Below, piece after piece: positions 24,989 through 34,421 of a stretch of 64,000 bases of DNA. Source of the stretch: Methanothrix sp. (GTDB lineage: Archaea; Halobacteriota; Methanosarcinia; Methanotrichales; Methanotrichaceae). The translations under genes and the position numbers were made by a program. Location: contig NZ_JASFYM010000007.1 in the NCBI RefSeq assembly GCF_030055635.1, positions 27,411 through 91,410 on the forward strand, in the 5' to 3' direction. The notes under the pieces were generated by a model. That model had not been told where the DNA came from, searched no databases, and saw nothing but the letters and a program-made list of their open reading frames with translations. The stretch's first letter is position 1. Each line of letters starts with the position of its first letter.

Positions 24989-26293
24989 TTAGACCTTACG
25001 GGTATCTATGACCCTCTTTGCCTTTCCCTCCGAGCGCGGTATGACGCCCGGCTCCACCAGCTCAACCTCTGCAGATATGTTGAGAACATTCTTCAGCTCC
25101 TTGGATATCCTCCTGTTCAATGCCATGAGATCTCCTATTCTGTCGCTGAAGCCCCTGTCGGTGAGCTCGACCCTTACCTTCATAACGTCAAGCGCGCCCT
25201 CTCTGCTGACAATGATCTGGTAGTGCGGCCCGACCTCTGGTATGTTCATGAGCACGGATTCGATCTGGCTCGGGAAGACGTTTATGCCGCGGATGACCAG
25301 CATGTCATCCGTTCTCCCGAGAATTCTCATTATCCTCGGGTGTGTGCGACCGCACTCACATGGCTCGGATTCCTTGATAGTGAGATCCCCAATCCTGTAT
25401 CTTATGAGAGGCATCGCCCACTTGTTCAGCGTGGTCACAACCAGCTCTCCTCTCTCCCCATCCTCGACCTGCTCCCCTGTCTTCGGGTCGATGATCTCTA
25501 TGAGGAACATATCAGCCCAGACATGGATCCCGTTCTGGTGCTGGCACTCCGTGAAGAGCGGCCCGCTTATCTCGCTCGTCCCGTATATGTCGTAGGCCTT
25601 GATGCCTGTTGTCTCCTCTATTCTCTTCCTCGTCTCGAGAGACCATGGCTCTGCGCCGAAGATGCCTGCCCTGAGCTTTGTGTCCTCTCTGATGGAAATG
25701 CCCATCCTCTCAGCGACCTCTGCTATGTGCAGGAAGTACGATGGTGTGCATGCTATCGCTGTGCTCTCAAGGTCCTGCATGAGCTCGATCTGGCGCTCGG
25801 TGTTGCCGGTGCTTGTGGGAAGCACTGCGGCACCGATCCTCTCCGCCCCGTAGTGGAGACCGAGACCGCCTGTGAAGAGCCCGTAGCCATAGCCGACCTG
25901 GATTACATCGTTCCTGCCCAGCCCGATGGACGTCAGGGCTCTTGCGAGCGACTCCGTCCAGGTCTCGATGTCGCCCTTCGTGTATCCGACAACCGTCGGC
26001 TTGCCGGTTGTGCCGCTAGAGACGTGGTATCTCACGACCCAGTTCCTCGGAAGGCAGAACATTCCAGTCGGATATGTGTTTCTCAGATCGACCTTTCTTG
26101 TGAACGGAAGCTTTGTTATGTCATCAAGCTCCTTCACATCGTCAGGCGTGACGCCTGCCTCAGCGAAGCGCTGCCTGTAAAAGGACGAGTGATCGTAGAC
26201 ATATCTCGTTATGGCCTTCAGACGGTCAAGCTGGAGCGCTTTAAGATCCTCAGCTGGCATGCGCTCCATATGCGGATCCCAGTATCCAGACAT
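24989..26293 (-). CDS. paaK: Phenylacetate-CoA ligase family protein
   Basis: 434-residue adenylate-forming enzyme that would activate phenylacetate or related aryl acids to CoA thioesters. The AMP-binding P-loop is SSGTTGKPTVVGYT, with YDIYGTSEI, the IRYRIGD motif and the C-terminal lid with LGRTDDMLVIRGINVFP. The length is typical for PaaK (430-440). Cysteines in CECGRTHPR resemble the metal-binding knuckle seen in this family. It is in an operon with the ACT protein. In methanogens the enzyme likely serves aromatic amino acid salvage through aryl acids; the true substrate is inferred. Confidence 0.88.
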   Translation of the reverse strand: MSGYWDPHMERMPAEDLKALQLDRLKAITRYVYDHSSFYRQRFAEAGVTPDDVKELDDITKLPFTRKVDLRNTYPTGMFCLPRNWVVRYHVSSGTTGKPTVVGYTKGDIETWTESLARALTSIGLGRNDVIQVGYGYGLFTGGLGLHYGAERIGAAVLPTSTGNTERQIELMQDLESTAIACTPSYFLHIAEVAERMGISIREDTKLRAGIFGAEPWSLETRKRIEETTGIKAYDIYGTSEISGPLFTECQHQNGIHVWADMFLIEIIDPKTGEQVEDGERGELVVTTLNKWAMPLIRYRIGDLTIKESEPCECGRTHPRIMRILGRTDDMLVIRGINVFPSQIESVLMNIPEVGPHYQIIVSREGALDVMKVRVELTDRGFSDRIGDLMALNRRISKELKNVLNISAEVELVEPGVIPRSEGKAKRVIDTRKV

Positions 26294-26558
26294 CGGTATC
26301 TACCCGTGTGCTATGATGTGGCATCTATGATAAAAAAGAATCGATGAGCTGATAATCCGCGCTCTCATGTGTTTATCAGCATGTGAGGGAGTCTAGAAGT
26401 GTTATGCCAAAGAAGCTGGTTCCCGACAGGCTTCTCTGATTTGATCCAGTGATCGTAAGCAGGATCTGGAAGCAGCGGAAGTTTGTCAGCGTGGTATACA
26501 AATTGTTCATTATCGGGGCGCGTCTTCCCGGACCGAAGGCCGGGATATCAGCTGCCCC

Positions 26559-27572
26559 TCACAGGATGATCTCTATGTTCAGCTCCTCTGCGAGCTCCTT
26601 GTACCTGTTCCTTATGGTGACCTCTGTCACTCCAGCGACGTCAGCCACCTCTCTCTGAGTCCTTCTGTCGTTGCACAGTATAGAGGCTATGTATATGGCT
26701 GCCGCCGCGACACCGGTCGGGCCTCGTCCGGAGGTGAGCTCCTTCTCCGCGGCCTGCCGCAGGATCTCTATGCCCTTCGCCTGGACATCGCCCTTGAGGT
26801 TGAGACCTGAGCAGAATCTGGGTATGTAATCGATCGGGCTCGTCGGCATGAGCTTGAGCGAGAGCTCGCGCGAGACGAACCTGTAGGTCCTTCCGATCTC
26901 CTTCCTGCTTACCCTGGAGACCTCAGCGATCTCATCGAGCGTTCTCGGCACGTTGCACTGCCTGCACGCAGCATAGAGCGCAGCAGCCGCGACGCCCTCT
27001 ATGCTCCTTCCGCGGATCAGGTTCTTCTCGACCGCTCTCCTGTAGATCACGGCAGCGGTCTCCCTCACGTTTCTGGAGAGGCCAAGGGCGGATGCCATCC
27101 TGTCGAGCTCTGAAAGGGCGAATGCGAGGTTGCGCTCTGTTGCGTTGCTGACCCTTATGCGCCTCTGCCACTTCCTCAGGCGGTAGAGCTGCGCGCGGTT
27201 CTTCGAGGATATGGTCTTACCGTAGGAGTCCCTGTTCCTCCAGTCGATCATCGTTGAGAGTCCCTTGTCATGGATCGTGTAGGTCATCGGGGCGCCGACC
27301 CTCGACCGCTTCATCCTCTGATCGTGATCGAAGGCCCTCCACTCAGGGCCCTGATCGATGAAGTTCTCGTCTATGACCAGGCCGCAATCAGAGCATACAA
27401 GCTCCGCTCTCTCATAGTCCCTGACCAGAGCACGACTTCCACACTCGGGACACTCTACAGTATACTTATCAAGCTCCTCTTCCTTCTCCTTCTCGCGCTG
27501 GAGCTTGATGCGCTCTTTTATCTTCTCCTGCTCTGTGCGCTCTATCTCTCTAATTCTCTCTATCTCTTCCAC
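26559..27572 (-). CDS. tfb: Transcription initiation factor IIB (TFB)
   Basis: 337 residues. The zinc ribbon has Cys41, 44, 60 and 63 (CPECG...CSDCG). The B-reader/linker follows, then two cyclin repeats (about 140-230 and 235-335) and the terminal helix-turn-helix [19 protein letters not shown] bridges TBP-TATA complexes and RNA polymerase. An unusual 35-residue charged N-terminal extension rich in Glu, Arg and Lys precedes the zinc ribbon, so a shorter start inside it remains possible. The gene overlaps gar1 by 13 bp, the common archaeal gar1-tfb arrangement. The 265 bases after it (26294-26558) hold no gene. Confidence 0.96.
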   Translation of the reverse strand: MEEIERIREIERTEQEKIKERIKLQREKEKEEELDKYTVECPECGSRALVRDYERAELVCSDCGLVIDENFIDQGPEWRAFDHDQRMKRSRVGAPMTYTIHDKGLSTMIDWRNRDSYGKTISSKNRAQLYRLRKWQRRIRVSNATERNLAFALSELDRMASALGLSRNVRETAAVIYRRAVEKNLIRGRSIEGVAAAALYAACRQCNVPRTLDEIAEVSRVSRKEIGRTYRFVSRELSLKLMPTSPIDYIPRFCSGLNLKGDVQAKGIEILRQAAEKELTSGRGPTGVAAAAIYIASILCNDRRTQREVADVAGVTEVTIRNRYKELAEELNIEIIL

Positions 27573-27817
27573 TTACCATCTCTCCTGGGAGATTCCACAT
27601 AGAGCATGCTTCCGACGTGAACCGTCGCGTTGACTCCTCTGGCGGGTCTGACGATAACATACGGCCTCTCCAGAGGACCGAAGATATCAGAGACCTTACC
27701 GATCTTTGTGCTCTTTCGATCAACAACCACAGATCCGATCTTTGGAGGATCGGCTGCATCCCTGCGAACAATAAGTTTATTCTGAACCACATGGAGTGCT
27801 GTTCCCAGCCTCTTCAA
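27560..27817 (-). CDS. gar1: H/ACA RNP protein Gar1
   Basis: 85 residues. The six-strand Gar1 barrel carries [34 protein letters not shown] and the PYVIVRP motif. It is a component of H/ACA ribonucleoproteins that make pseudouridine in rRNA. The TTG start is preceded by GAGGTGAA. It is the first gene of the gar1-tfb operon and diverges from the Nog1-like GTPase. Confidence 0.92.
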   Translation of the reverse strand: MKRLGTALHVVQNKLIVRRDAADPPKIGSVVVDRKSTKIGKVSDIFGPLERPYVIVRPARGVNATVHVGSMLYVESPRRDGKWKR

Positions 27818-27850
27818 TAGTTCACCTCAGCAAGGATAGAGCATCACTAG

Positions 27851-27858
27851 TATATAAA
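27851..27858. promoter_or_regulatory. Shared TATA box between gar1 and the Nog1-like gene
   Basis: TATATAAA sits 34 bases from the gar1 start on the minus strand and about 50 bases from the Nog1-like ATG on the plus strand. Because the reverse complement, TTTATATA, is also a good TATA box, this one site could serve both directions. Confidence 0.45.
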
Positions 27859-27906
27859 GATTTCGAAAACCATTTATCCCATTAGGTCAACCTCCTGGCA
27901 CCAGGA

Positions 27907-28830
27907 ATGTTCGAAAGATTGTCTACGGTTCCGGATGCACAGGAGCTCATCGACAGGGCCTTCAGGCGCGGCTCTAAGGCTGTCAAGGCTGCGGGGAATG
28001 ATGCAGCCTTTGTCGGCACGGCTGGAGGCGTCCTGGCCACCGCTCTATCATCAATCGTCAGGAGGTTTCCAACGTTCGAGAAGCTGCCTGAGTTCTACTA
28101 CGATCTCGTGGATGCGGTGGTTGGCGTGGATCAGCTGCGCATATCGCTCTCAAGGGTGGGATGGGCCTCAAAGCAGATACAAAGAATAGCAAGAGACTAC
28201 ATGCGGGGCCCGAGGGGCGGTGAGGAGATGAGATCCGCTTTGGGGAGAATGGCGTCCGTCCTCAAATCGATCGATGAAGATCTCGTGTTTCTGAACGAGG
28301 CATCAGCGCGTCTGAGGGAGATCCCAGGCATAGATCCCTCACTCCCCACGATCATAATCGCCGGCTATCCGAATGTGGGGAAGTCAAGCTTTCTCGCAAT
28401 GGTCACCAGGGCCAGGCCTGAGATCGCCAGCTATCCCTTCACAACCCAGGGCCTGATCGTCGGTCACATCACCAGGAATGATCAGAGGTATCAGATTGTG
28501 GATACACCAGGGCTTCTTGACAGGCCGCTTTCGGAGAGAAACGAGATCGAGAGGCAGGCGATCGCTGCCATGCGGCATCTCAAAGGTGTCGTGCTCTTCC
28601 TCATAGATCCAACAGGCCACTGCGGCTACCCGCTCGACTCCCAGCTCAGGCTTCTTGATGAGATACGGAGCTGGCTGGAGCTGCCAGTCGTCGTGGCGTA
28701 CAACAAGTCAGACATACCATCTGAGCATAATCCAGCAGATGGCATCAGGATATCAACGCTCACAGGGGAGGGTGTGCAGGAGACGCTTGATATCTGTCTG
28801 TCTATGATGAGCGAAGAGTCTCGCCTATAA
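27907..28830 (+). CDS. Nog1-like GTPase (Obg/HflX superfamily)
   Basis: 307 residues. The N-terminal helical domain (about 1-145) is the NOG1 N-terminal type, beginning MFERLSTVPDAQELIDRAFRR. The G domain follows, with P-loop AGYPNVGKSS (near 152), the switch region YPFTTQG, DTPGLLDRPL and the specificity motif YNKSD. In eukaryotes Nog1 functions in 60S assembly; the archaeal homologue is presumed to act on the large subunit. It is shorter than eukaryotic Nog1, lacking the C-terminal tail. The 3' end overlaps the convergent DUF1699 gene by 29 bp. Confidence 0.9.
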   Translation: MFERLSTVPDAQELIDRAFRRGSKAVKAAGNDAAFVGTAGGVLATALSSIVRRFPTFEKLPEFYYDLVDAVVGVDQLRISLSRVGWASKQIQRIARDYMRGPRGGEEMRSALGRMASVLKSIDEDLVFLNEASARLREIPGIDPSLPTIIIAGYPNVGKSSFLAMVTRARPEIASYPFTTQGLIVGHITRNDQRYQIVDTPGLLDRPLSERNEIERQAIAAMRHLKGVVLFLIDPTGHCGYPLDSQLRLLDEIRSWLELPVVVAYNKSDIPSEHNPADGIRISTLTGEGVQETLDICLSMMSEESRL

Positions 28831-29209
28831 ACCTCACCAGTCCGGGTGAGACCTTCAGATCCTCTGAGAGGCTCTCTGCGATATCCTCAGGGCTCATACC
28901 CGAGCTCGTGAGCTCTGATATCCTCTGCAGATCCTGCTCATCTATTACCAGGTACTCGCTCAGATCCTTCCTGTGGCCCCATACATCTCCTTCTATCAGT
29001 GAGATCCCGTGGATCTGCAGAAACATCTTGCCGGCCTGTGAGAGCGTTCGATAGTAAGATGCAGGCACCTGTATCGCCTTGAGCTGGGGGCACCTCTGGA
29101 GAAGCCTGAAGATGTCCGCATTCGATGCCCTGAACGCAAGGTGCACGAACAGCTCATCCCTGTTCAGCCGTTCTATCTCGCTCTTTGAGCTTACCACTCT
29201 TATCCTCAA
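28802..29209 (-). CDS. DUF1699 family protein
   Basis: 135 residues of a family found mainly in methanogens, with no known function. It has an alpha/beta N-terminal half (MRIRVVSSKSEIERL...LAFRASNADIF) and a helical C-terminal half (SELTSSGMSPEDIAESLSEDL) that looks like a small helix-turn-helix. No signal peptide or membrane segment. It overlaps the 3' end of the Nog1-like gene in convergent orientation. Confidence 0.75.
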   Translation of the reverse strand: MRIRVVSSKSEIERLNRDELFVHLAFRASNADIFRLLQRCPQLKAIQVPASYYRTLSQAGKMFLQIHGISLIEGDVWGHRKDLSEYLVIDEQDLQRISELTSSGMSPEDIAESLSEDLKVSPGLVRFIGETLRSS

Positions 29210-29888
29210 TGTGGCTCACCCGGGTTGCATTTGCCATCCCATCATCCATTCCTGGATATAAATTTGGTGATCGAAGCAATATTGCTTTTCTCGAGCAAAA
29301 ACCTGCTCTCAAGGCAGCTTCTCGGTCCAGACTCACCAGGTCTTGCACTCGCACCATTGAGCTCAGATGCATGCGCTCCTGTGATATTCATGGGCATTAC
29401 CAGATGTTTGGTCCCGAAAGTCCTGACTCCATATGCACAATCGTCATGGGGTCCCGGGCTCGTACCATGGAGTTTCGTCTGAGCCTGTGGTATTCCGTTG
29501 CATTGCTCCCAGAACGCAGTGCTGTGTTGGATAACCTCCCGGGATAACGTCTCCAGATATCGATTCCAATCTATTCTCCATGCATTCCTGAAATCGTCTT
29601 CCGCTTGAGGATTTTCATGACTTATCCAACACAACAGAACGCACCTATTCCCGTAGCCTCTTTAGTTATTCGAGTCCACGACAATCATCATGTTCGTTGT
29701 TATAGCTGAGCTCAGATCAGCCGGTATTCATGTGATGCCGGTGAACATCGAATCCAGACCGGCTGTTCTGTGACCCGGCTTTCAGCGGTCCATCCGTTCC
29801 ACTCAGCATGTCTGCTCTGGCACACAGACAATAAAGAGGTCCACACTGCGCCATGGTTCCAAGCGCTGTGCCTGCTGAGAATTGAGTT
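29210..29888. other. Intergenic region with MITE copy A
   Basis: About 680 bases without a convincing gene. The only structured feature is the 117-bp MITE at 29520-29636. The open frames crossing this stretch run through the MITE and show no family resemblance. Confidence 0.5.
29520..29636 (+). mobile_element. 117-bp MITE, copy A
   Basis: Terminal inverted repeats are TGCTGTGTTGGATAA and TTATCCAACACAACA (one mismatch), flanked by the near-perfect duplication GAACGCAG (29512-29519) / GAACGCAC (29637-29644). It is the same length as, and highly similar throughout to, the copies at 54416 and 63265. It is too short to encode a transposase and is therefore mobilised in trans. Confidence 0.85.
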
Positions 29889-30485
29889 TTACGCCTCCGC
29901 CACCTCGTAGTCTGTGTCCATGGTGTCCTGGAGGCCATCTTTGGATATGTGGGAGACCATCCTCTCAGAGACGTCCTGATCTGAAAGTATCTCCTCGAAC
30001 CTCTTCAGGTATCCATCTCTCTCAGAAGCCCTCTGGCTCTCGAATATGTTCTTGTACTCGCTCACGGTGGATGGAGCCACATGAAGGATCTCGCTCATCT
30101 CCTTCACAGACTTTCCCTCCTCCCAGAGCTTTATGAAGAGCTCCCTGTCGAAGGGCGGCTTGAGGTCTGAATCGCGGAAGAGGTGTAGCTTTATCCGCGC
30201 CCTGCTCACAGTCTTGTTGAGCGCACGGTCTCCCAGCTGCTCTGCGATCTCAGTATCGCTGAGACCTTTGTAAAACAGTCTTACAACAGTCGCGAGCTGT
30301 TTTGGCGTGAGCTTTGTCTGTATATTGTATGCCTTAATCATCTCAGAGACGACGCCAAGAAGGGCCTGCTCGATCTCAGAAGTGCTTCTCAAGGTACCAT
30401 GCTTTTTTGCAGGCTTCTCGACGACCTTGGTCGTGGGGGCGATCTTCAGGACGAGCTCTCTTAAATGATCGGTCTTGCCGCTCAA
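29889..30485 (-). CDS. Conditioned medium-induced protein 4 (Cmi4) family
   Basis: 198 residues, soluble. It has three helix-turn-helix like segments: LTPKQLATVVRLFYKGLSD, the DRELFIKLWEEGKSVKEMSE region, and APSTVSEYKNIFES. The family name comes from a haloarchaeal gene induced by conditioned medium; the molecular function is unproven, and a DNA-binding regulator is likely. Both flanks are non-coding, so it is monocistronic. About 200 bases separate it from the next gene; they contain only a small hairpin TCCCA-GAC-TGGGA near 30587. Confidence 0.7.
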   Translation of the reverse strand: MSGKTDHLRELVLKIAPTTKVVEKPAKKHGTLRSTSEIEQALLGVVSEMIKAYNIQTKLTPKQLATVVRLFYKGLSDTEIAEQLGDRALNKTVSRARIKLHLFRDSDLKPPFDRELFIKLWEEGKSVKEMSEILHVAPSTVSEYKNIFESQRASERDGYLKRFEEILSDQDVSERMVSHISKDGLQDTMDTDYEVAEA

Positions 30486-30695
30486 TTAATCACCCATCGT
30501 GAAACTCCTCTGTTTATAGTATAAAGAGATTTCCATTGTATTATTGTTTATGATTGGATGCAGACAGTTCAAATCCAGCGCGCAGAAGTCCCAGACTGGG
30601 AGGAGCGGGCATCTGTGCATATACCGATCGTGATTACAGAAAAATAAATATGCACCGCCCCCCTCTCTGCCTTCTTGCAGATGGAGGCAGGCAGC

Positions 30696-31100
30696 TCAGA
30701 CTATCCGCTCTCCCGCACCCGGTCCCCACATCGCGTTGTATATCTCCTCGACCTTGAAGAGGACCGCAGCCTTCGCCGGCAGCTTTGGATTCACTCCATG
30801 AACCCACTTGACCATATCCTCGTAGATCGGCCCCGACCTGTGGACCTCAACAGATCCCTTTATCTGGAACGACTTCTTTGTCTCAGAGTTGTAGCAGACG
30901 ATTGACATCTTCGGGTTTTCCTTGAGGTTCGCCGCGGTCTTGTTGAAGAAGTTGTCCGCGATCAGGAGCCTCTCGTCATCGAGTATCTTGAGGAGGCCTA
31001 TGAAAACAACGTTTGGAACCCCATTTTTGCTGGCGGTAGCTATTGGCACAGGCTTCTGCTTCTCCAGGGTCTGCTTCACGTCCTCTGGCATTCTTGCCAT
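30696..31100 (-). CDS. Pyridoxamine 5'-phosphate oxidase-like FMN-binding protein
   Basis: 134 residues with the split-barrel flavin-binding fold. Segments include PVPIATASKNGVPNVVFIG, LLIADNFFNKTAANLKENP and KSFQIKGSVEVH. Family members bind FMN, F420 or haem; the cofactor here is not determined. It lies alone between Cmi4 and the MutS-like gene, with featureless spacer on both sides. Confidence 0.85.
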   Translation of the reverse strand: MARMPEDVKQTLEKQKPVPIATASKNGVPNVVFIGLLKILDDERLLIADNFFNKTAANLKENPKMSIVCYNSETKKSFQIKGSVEVHRSGPIYEDMVKWVHGVNPKLPAKAAVLFKVEEIYNAMWGPGAGERIV

Positions 31101-31322
31101 TCAGATCACCATGTTAATCGGAAGAGGGCAACATATTTATTTTTTCCCTGGAGAGGGGCTGGTGCAGTGCTGCGAATGCGAGAGGCCATCACATCCCTGA
31201 CCGGGTCGTGGGCCCGAATAGCTGAACGGCTCTCCTGGGAGCGACAGCCTGCAGGCAGGATATCCCCTGAATGTGAGAGATTGGGAGCGATGGATTTCCA
31301 TGACACAGGTATGCAACCAGGC

Positions 31323-31339
31323 GACCCGGAAGCCGGGTC
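31323..31339 (-). terminator. Hairpin at the end of the MutS-like gene
   Basis: Perfect 7-bp stem GACCCGG / CCGGGTC with an AAG loop, straddling the stop codon of the minus-strand MutS-like gene. It may act in 3'-end formation or stability. The 200 bases beyond it hold no gene. Confidence 0.4.
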
Positions 31340-33353
31340 ATGTCTGATTCTCACGGAATCTGCTGAGGAGGCTCTCGTAGAAGGTCCTCTCCTCGCCCTC
31401 TGTCGTCCTGACGAGCCGGTCGAGTATCAGCTCCGGCGTGGATCTGGCAAGATGGTTGTACCTTGGGCTCCGGCTGAGTATGAGGTTGTTGTTCTCATCC
31501 AAACCTTCTGCCTCTATCCCGTCCACCCTGACAGCTGTCATTGAGAATCTGCGTATCTCATCTGCAAGATGGCTCACAAAAAGCGCTATAGAGCCGTTCT
31601 CATGGATCATATCAAGTATCGATGCGATTATCCTGGCGGACGCCCCGGGCTCTGTTATCGCCTCCATCTCGTCCGCGAGCACGAGCTTTCGTTTCTCGGT
31701 GGCGACTGCAGAGAGCTTTCTCATCGTGCTCTCGAACGCTCCTGCGCTGAGGGTGCCGCTGCTCTTCGCAAAGAAGTAAAGCTCCTCGAAGATCGATATC
31801 CTGCACTCGCTCGCGGGAACCGGAAGGCCCATGTGTGCGAGTATCGCTATCTGTGCGATGAGCTCCAGCAGCGATGTCTTGCCGCCGGAGTTCACCCCGC
31901 TCAGTATCGCAGCCCTCTCTCCATACTCCGGGATCCCGCCTGCTCCCAGGCTGTAGCTCACAGGCTCCGGATTCTCGATGAAGAGATGCCTGCCATCGCG
32001 GAATCCTATCCCCGGAGCGTCGATGAGCTCAGGCATCGTGAGATCGAACGATATAGCGAAGCTCCCGATGGCGTAGAGGAAATCGAGCCGCATAAGTCTT
32101 TTCACGAGATCCGCTGCGATACCATCCATGCTCGCCAGCGATCTGGCGATCTCTCTCCTCCTGCCCAGCGCCTCTTCCTCCCGTTTTCTTCTCAGCTCAA
32201 GCTCGAGCTGGCGCAGCGCCCTGTGGTTGATCTCGATGGGGTACTTTATCTCCTGGGGTATGATCTCCTCAAGCCATGCGGCCTCGCCGCCTTTCAGGCT
32301 CAGATCCGCGGCGATCCTCGCCCTTGCATCGGATATCACGGATTTGAAGATGCCCTGCATCTGCATCTCAAACACATCTCTGATCAGATCTCCGCGCCCC
32401 AGCGCCCTGAGAAGATCCGGCCCGCCGAGGGTCACGGAGCTCGCCTCTATGCGCTCGCGTAGCTCGATGTTCGCCCGGGCGAGCGCAGAGTCGATCGCTG
32501 AAGGCAGTCTTCTGAGAACATCATCGATGCGTGATATGCCGGATGAATCTGTTTCATTGAACAGCCGCCTGAGCGCCTCCCTGAGCTTATCCAGTTTCTC
32601 AAACTGCTCAATGCCCCTATCCTCAAGCATCGCTGCGAGCTCCATGGCAGCCTCCAGGGAATCCCTGTTCTCTGTGTAGAAGCTCAGGACAGCCTCGGGG
32701 GCGATGTACCAGATGTCAAGCCGCTCTGCGACCTCCACTCCGGGAAGGGGTGCACCGGGATCGCCAAGAACGATCACATGATTATAGCTGCTGGCTGTAT
32801 CACGCATCTCCGCCGGACTCTCTGCCAGATGAATGTCGAGGAAACGATCGAAGCCCATCGATCTTGCCCTGGCGAGTTCCTCAGGGGATCTTGCGACGAT
32901 AGCCCTTCCTTTTATCCTCTGCGCCTCCCTCCGCCTGAGCGGCTTTATCCTGCGCAGGAGATCCCTTACGTCGCCGAGCCTCCTGCGGAGATCCAGAGCG
33001 CGCATCGAGATCGAGCGCATCTCATTTATGAGCTCCGTGGATCCGGACGGGAAAAGAGTGGCTATCCTCATCTTGGCATAGATAGTGTTCGCGTGCTCTG
33101 CCAATCTGTTCAGGACTGCTCTGTATATTCTCTCAGCCTCATCGGTGGCCAGGAAGGATTCGGGAGAGGCGCGGTATCGCAGGCCTCTGGCTGCTCTGAC
33201 CGTGGCTATGGCCTGGCGCTCGCCGATCGCCGCTCTCAGATCCTCCATATCCTCATCTGCGATCGCCCTGAGGGCCATCTCCTCGCTCCCGAAATGTGAG
33301 ACAAGACGCTCCCTCAGGCGCGGCCCCACCCCGGGAATATCCTGCAGTCTCAC
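31338..33353 (-). CDS. MutS-related ATPase with N-terminal helix-hairpin-helix (archaeal MutS-like)
   Basis: 671 residues. The N-terminus holds a helix-hairpin-helix motif (DIPGVGPRLRERLVSHFG). A long helical core follows, then the MutS ABC ATPase: Walker A SGVNSGGKTSLLE (around residue 485), Walker B KLVLADEMEAIT and the signature region with SAGAFESTM. There is no mismatch-recognition domain I and no C-terminal Smr nuclease. This resembles the archaeal MutS-like group close to MutS2/MutS5 rather than mismatch-repair MutS. A role in recombination or branched-DNA processing is inferred. Divergent from the FtsZ-like gene. Confidence 0.85.
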   Translation of the reverse strand: MRLQDIPGVGPRLRERLVSHFGSEEMALRAIADEDMEDLRAAIGERQAIATVRAARGLRYRASPESFLATDEAERIYRAVLNRLAEHANTIYAKMRIATLFPSGSTELINEMRSISMRALDLRRRLGDVRDLLRRIKPLRRREAQRIKGRAIVARSPEELARARSMGFDRFLDIHLAESPAEMRDTASSYNHVIVLGDPGAPLPGVEVAERLDIWYIAPEAVLSFYTENRDSLEAAMELAAMLEDRGIEQFEKLDKLREALRRLFNETDSSGISRIDDVLRRLPSAIDSALARANIELRERIEASSVTLGGPDLLRALGRGDLIRDVFEMQMQGIFKSVISDARARIAADLSLKGGEAAWLEEIIPQEIKYPIEINHRALRQLELELRRKREEEALGRRREIARSLASMDGIAADLVKRLMRLDFLYAIGSFAISFDLTMPELIDAPGIGFRDGRHLFIENPEPVSYSLGAGGIPEYGERAAILSGVNSGGKTSLLELIAQIAILAHMGLPVPASECRISIFEELYFFAKSSGTLSAGAFESTMRKLSAVATEKRKLVLADEMEAITEPGASARIIASILDMIHENGSIALFVSHLADEIRRFSMTAVRVDGIEAEGLDENNNLILSRSPRYNHLARSTPELILDRLVRTTEGEERTFYESLLSRFRENQT

Positions 33354-33370
33354 ACCCTGGAGTGGTGTGC

Positions 33371-33380
33371 TTTCTATATA
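33371..33380 (+). promoter_or_regulatory. TATA box of the FtsZ-like gene
   Basis: TTTCTATATA predicts transcription start near 33403. This is upstream of ATG 33425 but downstream of the earlier in-frame ATGs, which supports 33425 as the true start. Confidence 0.5.
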
Positions 33381-33424
33381 TGAACGTCCTCATATTGATC
33401 TGGGAGCAGGAGAAGGTTGGGATA

Positions 33425-34330
33425 ATGAGCAGTCCTGGCATGCCAGGGATCGTCGTGGCAGGATTCGGCTCTGGCGCTGATCTTGTGCGCCGCGTGGCCC
33501 GTAGCATGGCGTGTGGCTCTGGGGATGTGATACGCATCGATCAAAGCTCCTGCGCTGTCTCCATTATTGAGCCAGGTGTTGAGAGGCATGCATCGCAGAC
33601 GCTGAGCTCCGTAGAGCTGCCAGAGCTTCTGGGCGGCTCAGCTGTTGTTTTCATGATATCCGATGGCAGGGAATGGATGCGCACGTCGCGCCTTGCTGCC
33701 AGGATTGCGGAAGCGGGTGATGTCGCGGTCATGGTTTTTCTGGTTGCTGATGCAGAGGGCGATGGTCAAATGCACATGCCTGAAGATCGGCGCCTCCACC
33801 ACTCCAGCCATGAATGGATCTCAGAAAGGAGCTCTGCGGTGGTAGTTGACGTCTCCTCAGAGTCTGATGCCGATCTGCGCCTCGGGAAGATGATCGCATG
33901 CATCTCGAACATGCTGCTCGAACCATCCGTCATCAATTTGGACCTCGCGGATCTCAGGACGGTGATGCGTTGCGGCACAGAGGCATGCATCATCTCCGGA
34001 ACAGGCAGATCTCCGGAGAGCGCCCTGCGGGATGCCCTCGATAAATCGCTGAGCCTGATGGATATGAGCCGGGCGAGAGGCTGTCTACTGCACATAACAG
34101 GTGGTTCTGCTCTCACGCTGAGGGATGCGAACCACATAGCGGAGAGCATGACGGTAGCTCTTGATCCAAGGGCGAATGTGATATGGGGGATGAGGGTCAG
34201 GGATGATCTGGAGATTATAGAGATCACGGCGGTGCTCACAGGGAAAAATATAATGCGGAGTTCCAGAGGAACAGATATGAATCTGGAGGATCTGAGGGGC
34301 GGATGGGGAGATGGAGCAGATAAAGAATAA
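33425..34330 (+). CDS. Degenerate FtsZ/tubulin-like protein
   Basis: 301 residues. The C-terminal two thirds follow FtsZ closely: INLDLADLRTVM, a G-T-G-R stretch, A-x4-ALDKSL, LLHITGGSALTLRDANHIAE, then ANVIWGMRV and TAVLTG. The N-terminus begins GIVVAGFGSGADLV, like the first FtsZ strand, but the tubulin signature GGGTGTG is absent. This argues against normal GTPase function. It may be a filament modulator or a divergent CetZ/FtsZ-like paralogue. The start is placed at ATG 33425 from the TATA box position; longer in-frame starts exist. Two micro-ORFs overlap its 3' end. Confidence 0.7.
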   Translation: MSSPGMPGIVVAGFGSGADLVRRVARSMACGSGDVIRIDQSSCAVSIIEPGVERHASQTLSSVELPELLGGSAVVFMISDGREWMRTSRLAARIAEAGDVAVMVFLVADAEGDGQMHMPEDRRLHHSSHEWISERSSAVVVDVSSESDADLRLGKMIACISNMLLEPSVINLDLADLRTVMRCGTEACIISGTGRSPESALRDALDKSLSLMDMSRARGCLLHITGGSALTLRDANHIAESMTVALDPRANVIWGMRVRDDLEIIEITAVLTGKNIMRSSRGTDMNLEDLRGGWGDGADKE

Positions 34331-34421
34331 ACTGCAGGAGCAGCGCTGCGGAGATCCACCTCTCAGGCCGAACCGGATCGTTCACACGGGCATGAGACTG
34401 AAATATGGTGAGGGGATATGA
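34311..34421 (+). CDS. Micro-ORF overlapping the FtsZ-like gene (36 aa)
   Basis: ATG at 34311 lies 20 bp inside the end of the FtsZ-like gene, and the product ends GMRLKYGEGI. Its TGA overlaps the ATG of the next micro-ORF (ATGA). The sequence begins MEQIKNKLQEQRCGDPPL and is basic and soluble. There is no family match. Support rests on the overlap chain and GGGGAG before the ATG; it could also be a translated leader for the following membrane peptide. Confidence 0.35.
   Translation: MEQIKNKLQEQRCGDPPLRPNRIVHTGMRLKYGEGI

Noticed and set aside
24866..26347. 493-residue open frame on the plus strand
   Set aside because: It runs antisense to the well-supported ACT and PaaK genes, shows no family resemblance and follows from their codon bias.
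29242..29634. 130-residue minus-strand open frame
   Set aside because: It is built largely from MITE copy A and featureless spacer, and the part in the MITE recurs with every MITE copy.
30558..30580. GTTCAAATCC, similar to a tRNA T-loop
   Set aside because: Flanking bases do not form the T stem and no acceptor or anticodon arm is present.
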